A stretch of 64,000 nt of DNA from Rugosimonospora sp040255525 (GTDB lineage: Bacteria > Actinomycetota > Actinomycetes > Mycobacteriales > Micromonosporaceae). Position 1 is the first letter of the stretch. Each line of letters begins with the position of its first letter. The position numbers were made by a program, and so were the translations under genes. A model generated the notes under the pieces. It was not told the DNA's origin, searched no databases, and saw only the letters and a list, made by a program, of their open reading frames with translations. Below, one piece after another: positions 16,539 to 24,987 of the stretch. The stretch covers positions 1 through 64,000 of the forward strand of contig JBDZVD010000020.1 in NCBI GenBank assembly GCA_040255525.1. The letters run 5' to 3'.

Positions 16539-17080
16539 GGTTTCGACCGTCCCGCGAGCGTGGGCCGCCGCCGCAGGCTGTCCAACGGGATCACCGGCGG
16601 TTGCCGCTGTTCGTACTCGACCTCGATGCCGCTGACCTCCGGAGCCGCGGCACGTACCGCCTCCTCCAGTACCCCCTCCACGGCCGCCCGCGACGACCCG
16701 CACCCGCTGGCGTTGCCGACCCTCAACCGCGCGACGCCGTCGGCCACCACCACCAGCCGTGCCCGCGCCCCGTGCAGCCGGGGACCGAGCCGGTCGATCG
16801 CAGCCGCGATGCGCTCCGGTGCGCCCTGCGGGTGCAGGCCGTGCAGCACCAAAAGGTGCGCCACGAGGTCGTCCGCGACCAGGTCGGCGGCGAACGGCTC
16901 GCCACCGGCGCGGCGACCCGCGGCCACCAGCCGGTCCAGCCCCTCGCCGTACAACGCGAGCAGCGCCTGGATCAGCGCCACCGCGGTACTCCGGGCCGGT
17001 TCGGGCAGCGCCTCGACCCGCTCCAGCCGCTCCTCGACCGCGCGCACCCGCTCCAGCTCCCGCTGACCGCCTGCCGTCAT
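16535..17080 (-). CDS. NifU-like C-terminal domain protein
   Basis: 181 residues from ATG 17080. The helical N-terminal half (ELERVRAVEERLERVEALP, ALIQALLALYGEGLDRLV) precedes a NifU-C-type domain with ARLRVGNASGCGSSRAAV and EVSGIEVE. Ordinary NifU domains carry C-x2-C for a bridging Fe-S cluster; here the second position is Ser, leaving one cysteine. It lies 5 bases after the large-subunit stop, so a role in Fe-S supply or electron transfer for the hydrogenase is plausible but unproven. Confidence 0.82.
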   Translation of the reverse strand: MTAGGQRELERVRAVEERLERVEALPEPARSTAVALIQALLALYGEGLDRLVAAGRRAGGEPFAADLVADDLVAHLLVLHGLHPQGAPERIAAAIDRLGPRLHGARARLVVVADGVARLRVGNASGCGSSRAAVEGVLEEAVRAAAPEVSGIEVEYEQRQPPVIPLDSLRRRPTLAGRSKP

Positions 17081-17085
17081 GATGC

Positions 17086-18888
17086 CTACCCGCCCGCGCT
17101 CGTCCCGAGCGTCGGCGAGTGCAGCCGCTTGAGCACCTGCCCGTCGCCCAGGTACATGTGCACCCCGCAGGGCAGGCACGGGTCGAAGCTGCGCACGGTA
17201 CGCATGATGTCGATGCCTTTGAAGTCCTCCCGGCCGTTTTCCTCGAAGATCTGCATGCCGGCGACCGCGTCCTCATACGGCCCCGGCGTGCCGAACTTGT
17301 CGCGTGGGCTCGCGTTCCACGGAGTGGGCGGGTACGGGTGGTAGTTGGCTATCTTGCCGTCCCGGATCACCAGGTGGTGGGAGAGCACACCGCGGACCGC
17401 CTCGTGGAAGCCACAGCCGATCGCCTCGTCCGGCACCTTGAAGTCGGAGAACACCTTGGTGTTACCGGCCCTGATCTCGTCCAGCGCGTGCTCGACGAAG
17501 TACAGCGCCGCAGCCGCCGCGTACGCGATGAAATAGACCCGGGCCCGGTCCCGCTCCAGGGTGTTCGACCACTGCGGGACCTTCCACTCCAGCTGCGTCT
17601 CGGGGAACGCCGAGCTGCGCGGCAGGTTGATCTGCACGCTGTGCCCGGTGGCCTTGACCGTCCCGATGTCCACCTTGCCGGCCAGCGCGGTGGCCCACAA
17701 CCGGGCCAGCGGCCCACCGCCGGTGTCCAGCGCCAGGTGTTCCCGGGTGGCGGGGTTGAACCAGCGCGGGCTCATCACCCAGGAGTAGTTGCCGTTCTCC
17801 AGGTCGCGCTTCTGCGGCCGGGGCAGGGTCGTCTGGTTCCACGGGTGCCGCTGGTCGATCGGGTTGCCCAGCGGATCGTGGGTGACGAAGGTCTCCTCGC
17901 CCACCCAGTCGTCGTAGTACGAGCTGCCGAGCAGGATGCGGATGCCGAGGTTGATGTCGACCAGGTTGGTGGTGAGCAGTTTGCCGTCCAGCACGATACC
18001 GGGCGTCACGAACATCTCGGCGCCCCAGGCGTTCATGTTCCGGTACTCGTAGTCGACGTGCGACGGATTGTTGAACGCACCCCAGCAACCGAGCATGATG
18101 CGCCGCCTGCCGACCTCCTCGTAGCCGGGCAGCGCCTCGTAGAAGAAGTCGAAGATGTCGTCGTTGCACGGCACGGCCTTCTTCACGAAGTCCAGCACCT
18201 TCAGCAGGCGGACCAGGTAGTCGGTGAACACCTGCGGCGTGCCGACCGTCCCGACACCGCCCGGGTACAGGGTCGACGGGTGCACGTGCCGCCCCTCCAT
18301 GAGGCAGAACATCTCCCGGGTCAGCCGGCTCATCTGCAGCGCCTCGCGGTACATCTGGCCGGTGAACGGGTTGAACGCGCGCATGATGTCGGCGATCGTC
18401 TTGAACCCGTGGACGGCGCTGTGCGGTGCGGGGGTCTGCTCCGCGCGGCGCAACAGGCTCGGGTTCGTCTGGCTGACCATCTGCTCGCAGAAGTCCACGA
18501 ACACGAGGTTGTCCTGGAAGATGGTGTGGTCGAACATGAACTCGGCGGCCTCGCCGAGGTTGATGATCCACTCCGCGAGCGGGGGTGGCTTCACGCCGTA
18601 CGCCATGTTCTGCGCGTACACCGAACAGGTGGCGTGGTTGTCGCCGCAGATGCCGCAGATGCGGCTGGTGATGAAGTGCGAGTCGCGCGGGTCCTTGCCC
18701 CGCATGAAGACGCTGTACCCGCGGAACATCGATGAGGTGCTCTTGCACTCGACGACTTCGCGGTTCTTGAAGTCAATCTTCGTGTAGATGCCCAGGTTGC
18801 CGATGATGCGGGTGATCGGGTCCCACGACATGTCGACGAGCTCGCGCGGCTGCGCCTGCGCCTCGCTCGCCTTCATGGTCTGGCTCAC
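17086..18888 (-). CDS. hhyL: [NiFe]-hydrogenase large subunit, group 1h
   Basis: 600 residues. The L1 nickel motif is RICGICGDNHATC and the L2 motif is DPCLPCGVHMY, giving the four cysteine ligands of the NiFe site. The residues after the L2 motif (ending SPTLGTSAGG) are the probable peptide removed by the maturation protease. Length and motifs fit the actinobacterial high-affinity (group 1h, formerly group 5) enzymes that oxidise atmospheric H2. The N-terminal TMKASEAQAQPRELVDMSWD has no export signal, as expected. The gene starts 37 bases after the small-subunit stop. Confidence 0.96.
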   Translation of the reverse strand: MSQTMKASEAQAQPRELVDMSWDPITRIIGNLGIYTKIDFKNREVVECKSTSSMFRGYSVFMRGKDPRDSHFITSRICGICGDNHATCSVYAQNMAYGVKPPPLAEWIINLGEAAEFMFDHTIFQDNLVFVDFCEQMVSQTNPSLLRRAEQTPAPHSAVHGFKTIADIMRAFNPFTGQMYREALQMSRLTREMFCLMEGRHVHPSTLYPGGVGTVGTPQVFTDYLVRLLKVLDFVKKAVPCNDDIFDFFYEALPGYEEVGRRRIMLGCWGAFNNPSHVDYEYRNMNAWGAEMFVTPGIVLDGKLLTTNLVDINLGIRILLGSSYYDDWVGEETFVTHDPLGNPIDQRHPWNQTTLPRPQKRDLENGNYSWVMSPRWFNPATREHLALDTGGGPLARLWATALAGKVDIGTVKATGHSVQINLPRSSAFPETQLEWKVPQWSNTLERDRARVYFIAYAAAAALYFVEHALDEIRAGNTKVFSDFKVPDEAIGCGFHEAVRGVLSHHLVIRDGKIANYHPYPPTPWNASPRDKFGTPGPYEDAVAGMQIFEENGREDFKGIDIMRTVRSFDPCLPCGVHMYLGDGQVLKRLHSPTLGTSAGG

Positions 18889-18925
18889 CGTTGGTGTCCT
18901 CCTGTCGATCCGGGCCGGGCTGCGG

Positions 18926-19999
18926 TCAGCGTGGCCAGCGCGGCTGGTACCCGCTGGTCAGTTCGGCGCGGTTGTGGTGCCACCGGGGTTCCTCGTTCGC
19001 CGTCTTGTTCGTGATGGATCGCAGCCGGCGGATCAGTGAGCCGTACGCGCCGGCGATGGAGACCGACACCGTCGCGCCCGGCGGCTGGTCCATGAATGGC
19101 ATGAACTTGTCCGGGAACCCGGGCATGGTGCAGGCGATGCAGATGCCGCCGACGTTCGGGCAGCCGCCGATGCCGTCCATCCAGCCGCGCTTGGTGACGT
19201 TGCAGTTGACCACCGGTCCCCAGCAGCCGATCATCACCTGGCACTTCGGGGAGTTGTAGTCGCGGGCGAAGTCGCCCTGCTCGTAGTAGCCGGCCCGGTC
19301 GCAGCCCTCGTGCACGGTCTTGCCGAACAGCCAGGTCGGGCGCAGCTGGTCGTCCAGCGGGATGGTCGGTGCCACGCCGGCCGCCTGGTACAGCAGCCAG
19401 GTCAGGGTCTCCATGAAGTTGTCCGGCTGCACCGGGCAACCGGGCACGTTCACGATCGGCAACCCGCCCGCGGAACGGAAGTTCCAGCCGAGGTAGTCGG
19501 CCAGGCCCATGCAGCCGGTGGGGTTGCCGGCCATCGCGTGGATGCCGCCGTACGTGGCGCAGGTACCGGCGGCGAGCACGGCCCAGGCGCGCGGAGCGAG
19601 CCGGTCGATCCATTCCGGCAACGTGATGGGTTCACCCGTGGTGGGGTCGTTGCCCATCGACGACCAGTACCCGTCCCCGTTGATCTTCTCGTTGGGTATC
19701 GACCCCTCGACCACGAAGATGAACGGGTCCAGTTCGCCGGCCGCCGCCTTGTGGAACGCCGCCATGAACTCGTCGCCGGTCTCGGCGGCGAGCACCTTGT
19801 TGTGCAGCACCACTTTCGGCAGTCCGGGTACCAGGCCGGTGACCACGTCCTCGATGCTGGGCAGCCCGGCCGCGGTCACCGAAACCGTGTCGCCGTCACA
19901 GCTCATGCCCTCGGATGTCCAGAGGATGTGAATCGTCTTCTCGGCCGGCTTGGCGCCGTCCGGCGTGGCGCCGTCGCCGGTCTGGGCGAGTACGGTCAT
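18926..19999 (-). CDS. hhyS: [NiFe]-hydrogenase small subunit, group 1h
   Basis: 357 residues from ATG 19999, overlapping the SIS stop by ATGA. The first cluster motif is SEGMSCDGD, with the Asp characteristic of the group 1h proximal 4Fe-4S site. Further ligands appear in LAAGTCATYGGI, VNVPGCPVQPDNF, TVHEGCDRAGY, PKCQVMIGCWG and a C-terminal series GGCPNVGGICIACTMPGFP. No Tat signal or membrane anchor is present, which fits group 1h. It carries electrons from the NiFe site to an unknown acceptor. Confidence 0.96.
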   Translation of the reverse strand: MTVLAQTGDGATPDGAKPAEKTIHILWTSEGMSCDGDTVSVTAAGLPSIEDVVTGLVPGLPKVVLHNKVLAAETGDEFMAAFHKAAAGELDPFIFVVEGSIPNEKINGDGYWSSMGNDPTTGEPITLPEWIDRLAPRAWAVLAAGTCATYGGIHAMAGNPTGCMGLADYLGWNFRSAGGLPIVNVPGCPVQPDNFMETLTWLLYQAAGVAPTIPLDDQLRPTWLFGKTVHEGCDRAGYYEQGDFARDYNSPKCQVMIGCWGPVVNCNVTKRGWMDGIGGCPNVGGICIACTMPGFPDKFMPFMDQPPGATVSVSIAGAYGSLIRRLRSITNKTANEEPRWHHNRAELTSGYQPRWPR

Positions 20000-20793
20000 C
20001 GCGGTGCACCCCCAATGCCGGTGGTCGCTCGCACTCCGGTACCGGCGGCCAGCGCGGCGAGGGTGAGCGCCCACAGTACGTGGTAGATCGTGGTCTGCGC
20101 CTCCTGGATCCGGTGGACCGAAGGCGATGCCACGACGAACAGGTGGTCGATGCTGGCCAGGCCGGCCATCCTCCCGCCGTCGCCTCCGGCGATGCCGACG
20201 GTGAGCATGCCGCGGGTGCGCGCTTCGTCGAAGGCGTTCAGCAGGTTCGGCGAGTTGCCACTGGTGGACAGGCCGACGGCAATGTCGCCGGGCCGGCCGA
20301 GCGCGGCGATCTGCCGGGCGAAGACGGCGTCGAACCCGATGTCGTTGGACAGCGCGGTCACCACCGCGACATCGCCCGCGAGAGCGAACGCGGGCAGCGG
20401 CCGCGGGACGTTGCCATTCCCGGCGCTGCCGCTCCCGGCTCTGGCGTTCCCCCCGCTCAGGAAGAGGCTGGCCAGATCCAGCGCGTCCGTGCTGCTGCCG
20501 CCGTTGCCGAACGCCAGCAGCCGGGCGCCGGCCGCGAACGCGCCTGCCAGGTCTGCGGCGCACGCTTCGATCCGCGCGGCATCGCGATCGACCACCCGGC
20601 GCCGCAGCTCGACGATGTCGTACGCCTTGTCCGCCGTCGACTGTCGAAGGTCGGCCAGCAGGTCAGGGTCCGCGGTCGGGTCACGGCCCGGGTCCCGAGT
20701 CGTTCCGCGACCCGGGTCGCGGCTCGGTTCGCCCGCGAGGAACGGATACAGCGCCTCGATGCCGCCGGGTCCGCCCTCGCGCGCCGCCGTCAC
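19996..20793 (-). CDS. SIS-domain protein (GmhA-like), second of two
   Basis: 265 residues from GTG 20793 (GTGA overlap with the HupF-like stop); its stop overlaps the small-subunit start. Residues ~1-50 contain degenerate Asp-Pro-Gly-Arg repeats. The remainder is a sugar-isomerase (SIS) domain with LLAFGNGGSSTDALDLASLF, ALSNDIGFDAVFARQI and GLSTSGNSPNLLNAFDEAR, close to sedoheptulose-7-phosphate isomerases. No heptose-pathway genes lie nearby, so its place in a hydrogenase operon is unexplained. Confidence 0.88.
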   Translation of the reverse strand: MTAAREGGPGGIEALYPFLAGEPSRDPGRGTTRDPGRDPTADPDLLADLRQSTADKAYDIVELRRRVVDRDAARIEACAADLAGAFAAGARLLAFGNGGSSTDALDLASLFLSGGNARAGSGSAGNGNVPRPLPAFALAGDVAVVTALSNDIGFDAVFARQIAALGRPGDIAVGLSTSGNSPNLLNAFDEARTRGMLTVGIAGGDGGRMAGLASIDHLFVVASPSVHRIQEAQTTIYHVLWALTLAALAAGTGVRATTGIGGAPR

Positions 20794-21056
20794 CGTCCCA
20801 CCACCGCAATGGCCTCCCTGGCGTGAACCAGGATCGCGTCTCCGACCTGCGGGCGGATCAACGCCACGCTGACCAGCTCGGTGCCCTCGCCCACCTCGAC
20901 GAGCGCCATCCGGTCCGGCAGCAGGCGCACGACCTTCGCCGTGGTGGCCAGGTCCGCACAGGTCAGGCACTCCCTCTCCGGAGTACGCGAGGCGTGCTCG
21001 GCACCGCCCAAGCCCAGCATCGGCTGTGCTTTCCCGCCGACGGGTCCGCGCGTCAC
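20790..21056 (-). CDS. HypC/HupF-family hydrogenase assembly chaperone, divergent copy
   Basis: 88 residues from GTG 21056 (GTGA overlap upstream, GTGA overlap downstream). The C-terminal ~60 residues resemble HypC/HybG/HupF: ECLTCADLATTAKVVRLL, RMALVEVGEGTELVSVALI and GDAILVHAREAIAVV. The cysteines are internal (C-x2-C) instead of following Met1, so it cannot act exactly like HypC. It may serve large-subunit folding in the group 1h system. Confidence 0.8.
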   Translation of the reverse strand: MTRGPVGGKAQPMLGLGGAEHASRTPERECLTCADLATTAKVVRLLPDRMALVEVGEGTELVSVALIRPQVGDAILVHAREAIAVVGR

Positions 21057-21706
21057 GGCCGGCTCCCCGCGGCGAGTCTCTCGGCGCGGGCCCTGCCCTG
21101 CGGCCCCGGCAGACCGCGCCGCTCCAGGAACACATGCACGAGTTCCCAGAGGATGTGGTACGCCGTCACGTGCACCTCCTTGATCACCCGAGGGTCGTCG
21201 GACCGGGCGAGCAGGACGTGGTCGGTACCCGGCGACGCGCCGATCGCCCCACCCACACCGCCCAGCAGCGCGACCGTGAGCAGGCCGGCCCGCGCTCCTT
21301 CGCGCAGGCCATTGAGGACGTTGACGCATCCGCCGTCCGCCGAGATGCCCAGGGCGATGTCCGCCGGGCGGGCGAGGACGCGGATCTGGTGGGCGAACAC
21401 GTCCGGCAGCCCGGGGCCGCCGGCGAGCGCGGTCAGCGACGCCACATCAGCGGTCAGAGACACCGCCGGCAGCGCAGGCTTGCCGATGATCACGGGATGC
21501 ATGAACTCGACCGCGACGTGGTGCGCGTCCGTACCCGCCCCGCCGTTGCCGAAGGCGATCAGCGTGCCGCCCCGCTGGAACCGGTCGGCCATCGCCCGCG
21601 CGGCCCGCACCAGGCGGTCGGCGTCGCAGGCGAGTGCCTCGGCCGGCCCGACACGCTCGGCGAACCGCTCCCGGGCGGCGGACAGGTCGGGTGTCGGCAT
21701 GAGCAT
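21053..21706 (-). CDS. SIS-domain protein (GmhA-like), first gene of the hydrogenase block
   Basis: 217 residues. SIS motifs: LIAFGNGGAGTDAHHVAVEF, LPDVFAHQIRVLARPADIAL and GISADGGCVNVLNGLREG. Two ATGs (21706 and 21700) are possible starts. With the other SIS protein it brackets the HupF-like gene. The two share the FGNGG loop but differ elsewhere, so they may form a hetero-oligomer or be old duplicates. No promoter could be fixed with confidence in the 250 bp upstream. Confidence 0.86.
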   Translation of the reverse strand: MLMPTPDLSAARERFAERVGPAEALACDADRLVRAARAMADRFQRGGTLIAFGNGGAGTDAHHVAVEFMHPVIIGKPALPAVSLTADVASLTALAGGPGLPDVFAHQIRVLARPADIALGISADGGCVNVLNGLREGARAGLLTVALLGGVGGAIGASPGTDHVLLARSDDPRVIKEVHVTAYHILWELVHVFLERRGLPGPQGRARAERLAAGSRP

Positions 21707-21960
21707 GGGGTCGCTTTCTGTACGGCATGGAGTGGCTGTATGACGGACATTACGCGTGAGACCCCCATGAAACCGCCGAACGCCCGAAAACCCTCAGCCA
21801 CGGGCAAATGGGCTGCGGGCTGCGCTCGCGTCGACGCCAGGCACCACGGCAGCAGGGCGCGCCAGCGACGGAGCACCGACGGCAGCGCCCGGCCCGGCTC
21901 AACCCCCCGACCGTACGTGTCGGCGGAATTTCTGTCGGTGACTGGCGGCATCATGTGCCC

Positions 21961-22521
21961 ATGACTGGAAATCCGCTCGTACAGTTCGATCGGACCGCCG
22001 CCGTCGCGGAGGGTGTCATCGCCGCGACCAAGTCCGATCAATTCGACGACCCGAGCCCGTGCACGGCGTGGTCGGTCCGTCAGGTGATCAACCACATGGT
22101 CGCGGGCAACCTTCGCACACTCGGCACCGTGGCCGGGCAGGCCCGACCGGCCCCGCCCGAGGACCGGCTGGGCGACGATCCGCTCGGCGCGTTCCGTGCG
22201 TCGGTCCGCGAGTTACGCGCCGCGGTGTTGGTCGAGGGCGCGCTCGACCGGACCATCCCGACGCCGGTCGGTGAGCGCCCGGGCACGTTCCTCCTGCTCA
22301 TCCGGGGCGCCGAGATGGCTCTGCACGCCTGGGACATCGCGAAGGCCACCGGGCAGTCCACCGACCTGGATCCGGAACTGTCCGAGCAGCTCCTGGGCGT
22401 GTTCCGGGGCGTGCTGCCGGCCGAACGGGAAGGCTCATCCTTCGGTCCCGAACAGGTCGCACCGCCGGATACCACGGCGGCGGACCGGCTGGCGGCATAC
22501 GCGGGGCGCGCGGTCGCATAG
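21961..22521 (+). CDS. TIGR03086-type DinB-like metal-binding protein
   Basis: 186 residues from ATG 21961. DinB/mycothiol-maleylpyruvate-isomerase N-terminal fold: FDDPSPCTAWSVRQVINHMV contains the family Cys-Trp and first metal His, and EMALHAWDIAKATGQ supplies the last. Members are typically mycothiol-dependent enzymes; substrate unknown. It is divergent from the hydrogenase block, sharing a 254-bp upstream region. Confidence 0.86.
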   Translation: MTGNPLVQFDRTAAVAEGVIAATKSDQFDDPSPCTAWSVRQVINHMVAGNLRTLGTVAGQARPAPPEDRLGDDPLGAFRASVRELRAAVLVEGALDRTIPTPVGERPGTFLLLIRGAEMALHAWDIAKATGQSTDLDPELSEQLLGVFRGVLPAEREGSSFGPEQVAPPDTTAADRLAAYAGRAVA

Positions 22522-22598
22522 CCCTTCAGGTCCAGCCCCCGGGTCCCGCTCCCAGATCCCGCCCCCACTCGACCGGGTGGCCGACCAGCCGATCCCGG

Positions 22599-22904
22599 TC
22601 AGTGCCGGGCCGAACCGGCCGGCGGAGGGGTCTGCGCCTGGTCCAGTCCGAGCCGGCGGCGCACCTCCGGTCGGCGCAACGGTGGCACGGTCTTCGGCTC
22701 CTGGCGGCGCGCCGGCAGGCCGGCGAGCAGCCGACTGGTGATCTCCGCGACCTCGCGCACCGCGTCCTGGATGGAATCCGCCGCGGCCCCGGTCGGCCGG
22801 GAGATTCCGGTCACTTTCCGGATAAACTGCGCGGCGGCCGCCTCGACCTCTTCGGCTGTCGCGGGCGGGTTGAGGCCGCGCAACTCCGTGATGTTCCGAC
22901 ACAT
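22599..22904 (-). CDS. DUF2277 family protein
   Basis: 101 residues from ATG 22904, starting with the family hallmark MCRNITELRGLNPPAT followed by EVEAAAAQFIRKVTG and EITSRLLAGLPARRQEP. The longer open frame above it belongs to a decayed transporter. Family function unknown. Confidence 0.9.
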   Translation of the reverse strand: MCRNITELRGLNPPATAEEVEAAAAQFIRKVTGISRPTGAAADSIQDAVREVAEITSRLLAGLPARRQEPKTVPPLRRPEVRRRLGLDQAQTPPPAGSARH

Positions 22905-22997
22905 GACCCCAACATAGGGGCCCGCCGCCCCGGCAGCCGCCCGCGCCAGCCGCCTCCCCGCAGGCCAACCGCCCGCCCATCGGCCACGCCAGCCAAC

Positions 22998-23111
22998 CCC
23001 GGCCCGGAGCCCGAACGCGTGCTGGCTCAGGCCGAGCAGCCGGCCCACCGGCGGGAAGACGACCGCGGCCGTGATGTTGTAGACGACGATCGTGGACACC
23101 GCGTAGGCCAT
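22998..23111 (-). pseudogene. Remnant of a YeiH-family (putative sulfate exporter) transporter
   Basis: About 38 residues keep the family pattern VSTIVVYNITAAVVFPPVG and LLGLSQHAFGLRAGVG, then the similarity stops. Both ends of the ~330-residue membrane protein are gone. It faces a broken LysR gene, the usual partner of yeiH. Confidence 0.68.
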
Positions 23112-23177
23112 GCTGACCTCGTCGGCCGCCGAACGGCACCGGGTAGTGGCGGCGATATGACGTCATAGGCTGGGCCT

Positions 23178-23702
23178 ATGAGCGACCAGCGGCCCACCCC
23201 GTCCGACCTGCCCGCCCTCGGGCTGTTCGTCGATGCCCTCGACCTCGGCAGCCTGTCCGCTGCGGCTCGCCAGCACCGGATCACCCAGCCGTCCGCGAGC
23301 CAGGCGATCGGCCGGCTGGAACGCCGACTTCGGGTCGGTCCGGCCGGACGTGGCGGTCCGGCTGACCGTGGCGAACACCGACGAGGTCGTCGCCGCGGTC
23401 CGGGCGGGAGACGTTGAGCTGGGTTTCGTGGAAGGGCCGGGCACCTTCGCCGGCCTGGGTACCCGGCGAATCGGACACGATGACCTGGCCGTGGTGGTCG
23501 CGCCCGACCGCCCGTGGGCCGGCCGGGACCCCGTACCGGGGAGCGTGGTCGCCGCCACTGCCCTGCTGCTGCGCGACGGACGCCTGGTCGCGGTACCGGT
23601 GACCGGGCTGGATCTCGGCCGGGACCTGCGCGCGGGTGGCTGGCGGGCCAGCGCAGCCGGCTGGCCGCCGAGTTCATCCGCTGCCTGGTCGAGCACCCTT
23701 GA
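23178..23702 (+). pseudogene. Decayed LysR-family regulator
   Basis: From ATG 23178 an intact winged-helix start (LGSLSAAARQHRITQPSASQ, AIGRLERRL) is followed by deletions and frameshifts. In the next frame comes part of the ligand domain (VRLTVANTDEVVAAVRAGDV, ELGFVEGPG, DDLAVVVAPDRPW). A third frame gives a typical tail AAEFIRCLVEHP ending at 23702. About half the gene remains. It is divergent from the YeiH remnant, matching the yeiE/yeiH arrangement. Confidence 0.8.
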
Positions 23703-23778
23703 CCACCGCCGCACCCGGTCGCATCACCACCTCGGCGCCGTGGTCACGTATCGTGTTCCAGCAACGGGAAGGGATCGG

Positions 23779-24864
23779 GTGAGCGCGGACACAGGCAGGG
23801 AGCGACCGGCGGTCGGGGGCGGGCGTGCCACGCGGCCACCGGTGATACACGATGTCGCCCGGCTCGCGGGCGTGTCACACCAGACCGTGTCGCGCGTGCT
23901 GAACGACCATCCGAACGTCCGGCGGACGACCCGCGACCGGGTGCTGTCCGCGATGCGGCAGCTGAACTACCGGCCGAACGCGCTGGCCCGCGGCCTGGCC
24001 AGCCGCCGGTCGCGAACGATCGGGGTGGTGAGCTTCGACACCCGGCTCTTCGGCCCGGCCTCCACGCTGCTGGCCATCGAGCAAGCGGCCCGCGCCGCCG
24101 GGTACGCGGTGAGCCTGAGCAGCCTGGCCACCCTGGACGCCGGCTCGGTACGGCGGGGCGTGGAGGCCCTGGCCGACCAGTCGGTCGACGGGGTCATCAT
24201 CATCGCCCCGCAGGAGGACTCGGCGCGCGGCGCCAGCGAGATGCGCGGCGGGCTGCCCATCGTGGCGGTCGAGGCCGGGTACGGCGGTGAGGTGCCCGTC
24301 GTGTCGGTCGACCAGTACTCCGGCGCCCGGCTGGCCACCGACCACCTGCTCGAACTGGGTCACCGGACGGTGTGGCACGTCGCCGGGCCGGCCGACTGGC
24401 TGGAGGCGCAGGAGCGGGTGGAAGGCTGGCGGGCTAGCCTCGCCGACGCGGGTGTCCCCGCACCGCCGCTCATCCGCGGAGACTGGAGCCCGGCGTCGGG
24501 CTACCGGGCGGGCATCGAGCTGGCCGGGAAGTCCGGTGTCAGCGCGGTGTTCGTGGCCAACGACGAGATGGCGCTGGGATTGCTGCACGCGCTGAACGAG
24601 CGCGGGGTTCGGGTGCCGCAGGACGTCAGCGTCGTCGGGTTCGACAACATCCCGGAGTCGGAGTTCTTCATCCCGGCGCTGACCACGGTGCGCCAGGACT
24701 TCGACGAGCTCGGCCGGCGCGGGCTGCAGATGCTGATCGACCTGATGGACCGGACAACGGTCCCCGGCCTGTCCCGCGCCCGCGTGGAGCCGTCCCTCGT
24801 GGTGCGGCGCAGCACGGCGCAGCCCGGCGGCGGCGACCGCAGCCCCCGGTTCTCCGGCGGTTAA
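23779..24864 (+). CDS. LacI-family transcriptional regulator
   Basis: 361 residues from GTG 23779, with GGAAGGGA upstream. HTH VIHDVARLAGVSHQTVSRVL with hinge helix LNYRPNALARGLASRRS, then a periplasmic-binding-like domain (TIGVVSFDTRLFGPAS, DGVIIIAPQE, FVANDEMALGLLHALNE, SVVGFDNIPESEFFIPALTT). A sugar-responsive repressor. The alpha-galactosidase gene 540 bp downstream has a LacI-type palindrome over its promoter, making it the best candidate target. Confidence 0.93.
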   Translation: MSADTGRERPAVGGGRATRPPVIHDVARLAGVSHQTVSRVLNDHPNVRRTTRDRVLSAMRQLNYRPNALARGLASRRSRTIGVVSFDTRLFGPASTLLAIEQAARAAGYAVSLSSLATLDAGSVRRGVEALADQSVDGVIIIAPQEDSARGASEMRGGLPIVAVEAGYGGEVPVVSVDQYSGARLATDHLLELGHRTVWHVAGPADWLEAQERVEGWRASLADAGVPAPPLIRGDWSPASGYRAGIELAGKSGVSAVFVANDEMALGLLHALNERGVRVPQDVSVVGFDNIPESEFFIPALTTVRQDFDELGRRGLQMLIDLMDRTTVPGLSRARVEPSLVVRRSTAQPGGGDRSPRFSGG

Positions 24865-24987
24865 CCCCGCGAGACGCCCCCGGGCGCGGAACGACGGCCC
24901 CGCCGGAACGACCCCAGGCGCCGGAACAACCAGGCGCCGATCGACCGCGCCCGGACCGGCCGCGCACCGTGCCGGCCTCGCTCCCGG

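Noticed and set aside
21707..21960. A definite promoter for the hydrogenase block.
   Set aside because: CATACA and several TTG-containing hexamers occur, but none has proper spacing and partner elements, so I did not annotate one.
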